Source: Fragilariopsis cylindrus CCMP1102 (lineage: Eukaryota > Bacillariophyta > Bacillariophyceae > Bacillariales > Bacillariaceae). Taken from it: a DNA stretch of 64,000 bases. The notes beneath the pieces were generated by a model, which saw only the letters and a program-made list of their open reading frames with translations, had not been told where the DNA came from and ran no database searches. The position numbers were made by a program, and so were the translations under genes. This document shows, piece after piece, positions 57,810 to 64,000 of this stretch. The first letter of the stretch is position 1. Each line of letters opens with the position of its first letter. The DNA is taken from the NCBI GenBank assembly GCA_900095095.1, contig FMBT01000342.1, positions 62,001 through 126,000 on the forward strand. The letters are read 5' to 3'.

Positions 57810-59440
57810 ATGTCGGTAGCAGATCGATCGAACAAACGTATGAAAGGAGATCCTCCTCCACCCGATGGATCATACGGACAGCCGCCACCAGGAAGATATC
57901 CACCATATGGTGGACCACCGGGAGGAGGACCCGCGTGGCAACAACAACAACAACAACAACAAGGACACCCACCGCATCCTTCTCATTATCAACACGGATC
58001 ACCTGCTGGACCACCACCACCCGGTGCGCGTTGGGGACCAGGACCATCAATGACACCAGATCGTGCTAGTTATGGAGGTGCATACCCACCTCGAGGTCCA
58101 CTACCACCGAATATGTCGGGACCTCCTCCTGGTGGGTCTGGTGTAGGAGGAGGAGGAGGAGTACGTAGAGGTGGGAAACCGCCAGGTCCGCCTCCTACAT
58201 CCAGAAATAATACAGGAAAGGGACCGGATGGGATTCCACCGCCGCAGGAAAATTACTATCCACCTCCTCATCATCAATCCCCTTATGGTAGCAATCACCC
58301 CTATCATCAAAGTGGACCACCTCCACCAATGCATCACGGTCCTCCTCCTCCTGGATATGGTAATTCAGCACCGCCACATCCATATTCACATCAATCACCG
58401 CCGCATCAACAACAACAACAACAACAACAACCACCACCACCCAATATGTACGGAAACTCTCCCACGCGTACACCAAACCACCAATCACAACGTCCAAGAT
58501 CTTCACCGGAATTACTTGGAGGTCCAGGTGGAGGTGGTGATGTATCATACAATCATCAAACCACATCGACATCGATTGGAACCGATCCTCCTGACTTTGA
58601 CAACTTGTTGTTTTCACCGCGTAGTGCGACATGTGGTGGATCACCCCACGATGATGACGGTAATAGTTCGGTTGGGGGTGGTGGCAATTCAAAAGACAAG
58701 GGAAGGGGAAGTTATAAATGTGGACGGGTAAGTTTCGCAATTTTTTTTTCTTAAATTATTGTATGATTTCTAGTAGGAACTAGTGTGATTCGCGATGTTA
58801 GGAAAACGATAGATAAAGACGGACTAGATCACATGATTCTGACTCCATTATCTCTCTTTCCCTCTCTCTCTCTCTTATAAATTGTTTGGCTATTATTTAG
58901 TGCGGAGTACCGAAGAAAGGTCATGTATGTCCGTACCAACCAAAACTCACTCGTAAAGTTGGTGAGCCTCTTCCTGAGATGCGTTCGGCAGCAATACAGG
59001 TCGAGATGGATGAAGTAAGTGCTAGTGCTATGAATAGTGGACAAAATATGATGTTATAATATTACATATATATGTATATTCTATTCTCACATGACATATT
59101 TCTTTCTTTTCTTCCTTTCTTCCTCTTCTTCTAAATAATATAACAGTTCATGACATTACGAAGATTGAACTTGAAAATTCAAGGATTTCCAGAATCTTAT
59201 GCTAGTGAACCTTACGGGGAAGACATGGTCGTTGGCGAACCTCATCAGCACCCGTCAACCACTTCACCGCCACCTATACAGCAACAGCATCAATCGTCAC
59301 CTCAACAGCCACCGTCACAACAACAGCAACAAGGTGATCCTCCACTTTTATCATCACACGATCCAGTTGCTGGTGTATCAGGATCACCTATTCGTAGCTC
59401 ACCGCCTATAGCAGAAGATCCAATAACCGGAGCGGCTTAG
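57810..59440 (+). CDS. Pro/Gln/Gly-rich protein with a CGxC...HxC zinc-like motif, three exons
   Basis: Exon 1 (57810-58727) encodes about 300 residues of Pro, Gly, Gln, His and Ser low-complexity sequence (GQPPPGRYPPYGGPPGG, polyQ runs) and ends SYKCGR. Exon 2 (58901-59014) starts CGVPKKGHVCPYQPKLTRK, so the two exons together form C-G-R-C-G-V-P-K-K-G-H-V-C, a compact C-x2-C-x6-H-x-C zinc-binding candidate. Exon 3 (59147-59440) begins FMTLRRLNLKIQGFPESY and ends in another Gln/Pro-rich tail. Introns 58728-58900 and 59015-59146 have GTAAGT donors. Only the central 60 residues look conserved. A nuclear or RNA-granule protein is a guess from composition. Function unknown; splice phase and motif make the gene model secure. 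Confidence 0.75.
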
Positions 59441-60727
59441 AGAGCTTACAAATGAATGAACGATACGGCGCAACGAACAACACAAGGGACTGATGGATTA
59501 ATTAATGGGGAAATTAAGAGTGAAAACAACAACGTTCTATCTATTCCGTGAAACTCATCACGTATTTATTTAAATACTGTATTATTTATAAGTCATAAAC
59601 AATATAACATTGCATGAAATAATCATAGTATTTTAATATAATTCATTCTAGCTGTGCTCAAACAGATATTGGTATCACATATCACGCAAACTAGTTGACT
59701 AATACGCAAACCAATTGACCAACTATCCATCCTCTTACGTTCGTACTTAAAGTATATATATATTATATATATTGCATAATCGGTTGACAAATGCGTGAAT
59801 AATTGTATCGTTTTATAAACATGTATTCGTGATATTTAGATAGGAGCTGCAGTTTTTAATTAGTAACAATAATATATTTTTCTGCAAGGAAGTAAGTTAT
59901 TCAGTATAGACTAGACGCCACACCACATCACACTAATCTATATATTCGCTTCTAGTAGACTGCTGATTTCATCAACTTGGTTGTTATTGGTGAATACTAA
60001 AATTCAATGCACAAAATCATACCTCAACTTAAGTATCACATGAGATTAAAGATTTAAAAAACTGATCTGGTAGAGAAAGGAATCCATAGATTCCTCGTTA
60101 CGGTTAGGAGAAGCACTGTGTAACGAAGGTCTCGGAGATGTGCTGCTGATGGATAATAATATTTTTGAAAAGAAATGTTTACTTTGTGGATAAAAAATAT
60201 CCCCCCTGCTCTCCTAAGTAAATTAATGTACCGTGCACTGAACGGACGATATATGAAGGAAGTTGATCGCTTTTTGTATAATCAACGTACGACTAAAAAT
60301 GAAACGTACCTTTTTGCGCGATAGCTCCAGAAAACTACTCCATCCACGATCACTCCAACATCCATAATTCAGAAAACCAAGAATACAAAGCAACAGGAGA
60401 GGTTCGAATAGACATACTTTACTATAATCAATTCCAATATCGTGAAATTTTTGAAAACCGATTCAATTCCTTCATTGCAACTCGAAGTAGAAACCCCCTG
60501 CAGCATCTCCGAACGTGGAAGAAGAAAAGGAAATCATTACGATTGCTAACCAGCTAAGCTAAGCTAATATATAAAACCTGATGCATGACACCATAAAACT
60601 ATATTTCTTTGTCTAACAAAATCATAATAAGAATTCAACATCCTACTTTAAAGGAGAAAATCAGAGATTGAAAGTGATATTGACATATATTTCAAGACTC
60701 TACATACAGTAATATTCATCGTTCATC
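59441..60727. other. Spacer upstream of Cdh1
   Basis: About 1.29 kb, AT-rich, with an ATATATATTATATATATT palindrome near 59754-59772 and a perfect 7-bp hairpin (AGGAATC, 4-base loop, GATTCCT) at 60078-60095. No coding sequence, tRNA T-loop or snRNA signature recognised. Confidence 0.45.
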
Positions 60728-63103
60728 ATGGCAAATGAAACTTCCACTTCCGAATCAGTCAACGATGACTGTACATACAGTCACAGCCACGACCACTCGA
60801 CGGAGGTAAGAACAAATACAACGGCATTATCGGTAGGAACAGAGACACCGAAAAATAGATTGAAAAATAAGGTTCCTCAGACTCCACCTACCCATCAGAT
60901 GGTTACTACCCCTATGTCGACTTGTTCTGGTGCCACAGCAACTACAACTACAGATGGGACATATTCGAATCGATCATCTTCGGATGGATCGGGAACATAC
61001 ACATCATCTTCGCGGCAGTCATCCTGTTCTTCGATACGTGTCCCTGTTCCGTCACCCACACGATCACGATTAGATCGACAATATGCTAAGAGATTGGCGG
61101 CATCTTCTGTGTATCATCTTCATACACCAACGGCAAAATCATCACCGACCGCAATAGCAGCGACTAGTACACCAGCGACAGTGTCAACAACAGCAACAAC
61201 AACGTCCACGCCAGATACATCGTTTTCTACTGAGTCTACTTCATCGTCATACTCGTCATCCTCATCGTCGAAAATTATGCCACCTCCCGGTATAGCAAGA
61301 GATTATGATTCTTCGAATTTATTTCGGCCATCTCCCATCATTACGAGTACAGAATCGCCAAATACAGAACATATGCATAGAACGCCTAGACGGTTCTTCT
61401 TCCCTTCAACGCCACAACAACAATATGAAGAAAGAATAAATGCGTCTAGTATGAATAGTAATAATAACAATAGTAGTAGTATCTCGTCATCTCGACGACG
61501 TAGAAACTCCCCTAGAATCAACTCAATGGATATAGGGATTTCTGATCGATTTATTCCCTCTCGGGCTACATCCAATATGAATATCAATCTTTGGGATTCG
61601 ATGAATGGGTCATCGAGATCGTCTCGAAGAAATTCTTCCCAAGGCGGTGAAAGTGGTGATTCGGGCGGTTCCGGGAGTAATGGTGCTGGTGATAGCCGTA
61701 TGAATAACAATAACAATACCGCAACCGGTTCTGACGATACAAATAATACAGCCGGCGGCGGTGGTGGTGGTAGTGGCGGTAGTGTCAATCCAGCCACGGG
61801 ACGAGTAAATGAAACTTATTCGACAACACAACAAAATCTGCATAATGTATTACTCCGATCTGAATTGCTTGGAGAAAATGTGAGTCCATACTCGACTGCA
61901 TCTCAAATACACTCTGCGTCACGAGGTACATCGGCTCCTCTTGGTGATGGTATGAACCGACTACGTTTTCAAAGTCCACGACAGGACTACCACAATAATC
62001 TATACGCCGATTCGATGGGCCCTGCATCTGTTGTGAATTCATTCAGCTTAACTCCGTTTGGTACTGCATCAAGTCAGCAACTCATGGCGGCACCGCAAAA
62101 GCATAGAAGAAAAATTGCTAAGGTACCCTTTAAGGTATTAGACGCTCCGGCGTTACAGGATGACTTTTATCTTAATTTAGTTGACTGGTCTTCTCAGAAT
62201 GTTTTAGCTGTTGGGTTGGGTTCCTGTGTTTACCTATGGAGTGCATGTACATCTAAGGTGACCAAACTTTGTGACTTGGCACAATCCGAGGACATTGTTA
62301 CATCTGTTTCGTGGGCCCAACGAGGAACGCATTTAGCAGTGGGTACCAACAAGGGTGAAGTCCAACTATGGGATACCATCAAAGTGAAAAAGGTTCGGAC
62401 CATGGCTGGTCACACAGCCCGAGTTGGTACGTTGGCATGGTCAGGACCTACTTTGGCCAGTGGTAGTCGAGATAGATTGATCTTTTTGAGGGATGTTCGT
62501 GCAAAATCAGCCTATACTGATAGACTCAATAATCATCGGCAGGAAGTTTGTGGTCTGAAATGGTCCTACGATGAACCTGCCTTTCTCGCTTCCGGTGGTA
62601 ATGACAACCAATTGCACGTAGTAGACAGTCGTAATCCTATCCAACCAGTCCACCGGTTCACCGATCACACTGCAGCTGTTAAGGCAATTGCATGGTCTCC
62701 TCATCAGCATGGATTACTCGCTAGTGGAGGTGGAACAGCCGATCGATGCATTCGATTTTGGAATACTCTCAGTGGCTCGGCGCTGAACTGCGTTGATACC
62801 GGTAGTCAAGTTTGCAACCTAGCTTGGTCACAGAATTGTAACGAAATCGTTAGTACTCATGGATATTCGTTGAATCAAATTGTGGTTTGGCGCTACCCCA
62901 GTTTGAGTAAAGTCGTGACATTGACAGGTCACACGTACCGAGTCCTGTATTTGGCTATGTCTCCCGATGGATCAACAATAGTTACGGGTGCTGGCGATGA
63001 AACGCTGCGATTTTGGCAGGTCTTTCCAGGACCACGGTCCGATGCTAAAAACAATGCAGGTGGGCTGTTGTTTCCCAACACTCTAGGGTCTGTGATTCGA
63101 TAA
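60728..63103 (+). CDS. FZR1: Cdh1/FZR1-type APC/C activator
   Basis: Cdh1 loads substrates on the anaphase-promoting complex in late mitosis and G1. The 791-residue single-exon protein carries the C-box DRFIPSR at residues 273-279 and KVPFKVLDAPALQDDFYLNL at the propeller entry. Seven WD40 repeats follow (for example VTSVSWAQRGTHLAVGTNKGEVQLWD and VLYLAMSPDGSTIVTGAGDETLRFW). The C-terminus has an Ile-Arg tail (GSVIR) that docks on APC3. The Cdh1 rather than Cdc20 call rests on KVLDAP, LVDWSS and the sequence around GSRDRLIFLRDVR. The N-terminal 270 residues are Ser/Thr/Asn-rich, about 200 longer than usual before the C-box, and hold many S/TP sites suited to CDK control. No frame damage. Confidence 0.95.
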   Translation: MANETSTSESVNDDCTYSHSHDHSTEVRTNTTALSVGTETPKNRLKNKVPQTPPTHQMVTTPMSTCSGATATTTTDGTYSNRSSSDGSGTYTSSSRQSSCSSIRVPVPSPTRSRLDRQYAKRLAASSVYHLHTPTAKSSPTAIAATSTPATVSTTATTTSTPDTSFSTESTSSSYSSSSSSKIMPPPGIARDYDSSNLFRPSPIITSTESPNTEHMHRTPRRFFFPSTPQQQYEERINASSMNSNNNNSSSISSSRRRRNSPRINSMDIGISDRFIPSRATSNMNINLWDSMNGSSRSSRRNSSQGGESGDSGGSGSNGAGDSRMNNNNNTATGSDDTNNTAGGGGGGSGGSVNPATGRVNETYSTTQQNLHNVLLRSELLGENVSPYSTASQIHSASRGTSAPLGDGMNRLRFQSPRQDYHNNLYADSMGPASVVNSFSLTPFGTASSQQLMAAPQKHRRKIAKVPFKVLDAPALQDDFYLNLVDWSSQNVLAVGLGSCVYLWSACTSKVTKLCDLAQSEDIVTSVSWAQRGTHLAVGTNKGEVQLWDTIKVKKVRTMAGHTARVGTLAWSGPTLASGSRDRLIFLRDVRAKSAYTDRLNNHRQEVCGLKWSYDEPAFLASGGNDNQLHVVDSRNPIQPVHRFTDHTAAVKAIAWSPHQHGLLASGGGTADRCIRFWNTLSGSALNCVDTGSQVCNLAWSQNCNEIVSTHGYSLNQIVVWRYPSLSKVVTLTGHTYRVLYLAMSPDGSTIVTGAGDETLRFWQVFPGPRSDAKNNAGGLLFPNTLGSVIR

Positions 63104-63776
63104 GAAAATAATCATCATAAAATTGAGACATCAAGATCAATAACAATTAATTCTAGTACGAGAGATCGATGTTGGAATATATAGATAATATAGAGAGTAA
63201 TTTCAATCTAAATAATGACTACATACTACCTTATATAAATCTTAATCTTCTATTCATTTCAGATTTTTGTGCTTAGATTTCGCCTACATCAAATAACAAT
63301 ATCCTGTAGCCCCTGAACTCTAGCTATTTGCACTATGATATGTTTCCTCCTTCAGGAAGATAAAAACGAAGCTGGTCAATTCCTAGTGACGATCATTCCC
63401 CTACATTGCAACTATCTCTGCCCGAGGAACTTTAGCAGGTGTAGCTAGATCATTGATTAATAATAGGTATCTAATTATTAAATATGCTTACTGTATTTAT
63501 GATTATTTCAAAGTATGCGCTTATGGGCAGGGCCATGCACACACGCGACTCTCACCAATCTCAAAATCATTCGCGCGTGCATTTTCAGTCCCGAATATAT
63601 GATTTTCTCACCCATTCAATTTATTTATTTTTCGCGGCATCCTTCAATATCAGTTTTCCCATTACAACACTCAACGTAAATCGTGACAAAAGCCGAAAGT
63701 TCAGATTTTCAAGTTTTAGAAAGTTACGACAATAATATTGACAGAGCAAATATAAAGATTATATATAAACTTCAAA
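63104..63776. other. Spacer between Cdh1 and the last gene
   Basis: A 673-base AT-rich spacer. A short open frame at 63484-63735 has no recognisable feature and is not called. The promoter of the final gene should lie here. Confidence 0.4.
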
Positions 63777-64000
63777 ATGGGCAAGAAGAGGGATAGAGGG
63801 AGCGATGTCAGCAGGAAGGAAAAAAAGAAGAAGAGTAAGAAACGCGACAAAATCAAGGTAGAATCAGAAGAAGTTAAGAAAGAAGAAGATGGGAGTGTAC
63901 AGGTAGACTCACAAATAAATAATCCTAGTTCGTCTTCGGATGTTGCAAAAAATCAACCCAAAAAACAACCGGAAACGGCAGAAGAACAAGGAAAATCAAT
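63777..64000 (+). CDS. Lysine-rich protein, 5' part only (cut by window end)
   Basis: The ATG at 63777 (context caaaATGG) opens a frame that stays open to the window end: about 74 residues beginning MGKKRDRGSDVSRKEKKKK and continuing with Lys/Glu/Ser/Gln-rich sequence. The basic start resembles a nuclear or nucleolar localisation region. No domain is visible in the part present, so no family can be named. Confidence 0.55.
   Translation, partial: MGKKRDRGSDVSRKEKKKKSKKRDKIKVESEEVKKEEDGSVQVDSQINNPSSSSDVAKNQPKKQPETAEEQGKS

Noticed and set aside
61303-61797. Minus-strand frame of 164 codons within Cdh1
   Set aside because: It is antisense to low-complexity Ser/Asn codons of a firm gene.
1-64000. 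tRNA, rRNA, CRISPR arrays or virus-like elements
   Set aside because: No canonical T-loop string in a plausible cloverleaf, no conserved rRNA core, no spaced direct-repeat array, and no reverse transcriptase, integrase, capsid or long terminal repeats were seen by eye.

Overview
This is a gene-dense window of a eukaryotic nuclear genome. It carries about 27 protein genes on both strands, packed at roughly one per 2.3 kb. Genes have none to four short introns. The introns I could place are about 120-210 bases long with GT-AG ends, and donors are often GTAAGT or GTGAGT. Spacers are AT-rich, and proteins are full of N, Q, D, S and T runs. Gene content (eL32, eS19, FIP1, PRP2/DHX16, DMAP1/SWC4, Cdh1, TRM13, CLEC16A, mitochondrial-type lipoyl synthase) is that of a free-living unicellular eukaryote. 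Compactness, protein style and several families I associate with stramenopiles suggest a diatom or close relative; this is inference, since no marker gene settles it. I found no rRNA, tRNA, CRISPR, virus-like or intact mobile element.

Layout. 1-11.6 kb: secreted Sel1/TPR-like protein, secreted EF-hand protein, AP endonuclease (minus), ARM-like repeat protein (minus), organellar TPR protein, ABC1/ADCK atypical kinase. 11.8-25 kb: a run of RNA-related genes, namely a CCDC137-like protein (minus), a divergently transcribed NPPY-motif methyltransferase-like protein, the splicing helicase DHX16/PRP2 (minus), a PELP1/RIX1-like ribosome-biogenesis candidate (minus), the tRNA methyltransferase TRM13, and a membrane glycoprotein-like gene (minus). 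25.7-32.3 kb: ribosomal proteins eL32 and eS19 flank a 2 kb repeat-bearing spacer and a kinesin-light-chain-type TPR protein. 32.8-42.7 kb: class IV aminotransferase (minus), sialate O-acetylesterase, FIP1 (minus), Mpv17/PMP22 protein (minus), FAM86/METTL21-like methyltransferase. 43.8-53.3 kb: lipoyl synthase, CLEC16A-like protein (minus), GT64 exostosin-like glycosyltransferase, CCHC zinc-knuckle protein (minus). 53.9-64 kb: DMAP1/SWC4, a Pro/Gln-rich protein with a conserved small zinc motif, Cdh1/FZR1, and the start of a lysine-rich protein cut by the window end.

The most pervasive anomaly is that about half the genes are split by apparent single-base deficits. Most lie in or next to homopolymer runs, and conserved protein sequence continues in the next frame. 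The long intact genes (Cdh1, DMAP1, CLEC16A body, TPR 800 aa) show that the code and translation are ordinary. I therefore read these breaks as uncorrected long-read assembly errors, not pseudogenes. The most interesting biology is the NPPY methyltransferase-like family, the RGG-tailed FIP1, the CGxC...HxC protein, the duplicated Lys/Asp module of the AP endonuclease, and a small unknown gene whose 5' end is tandemly duplicated.
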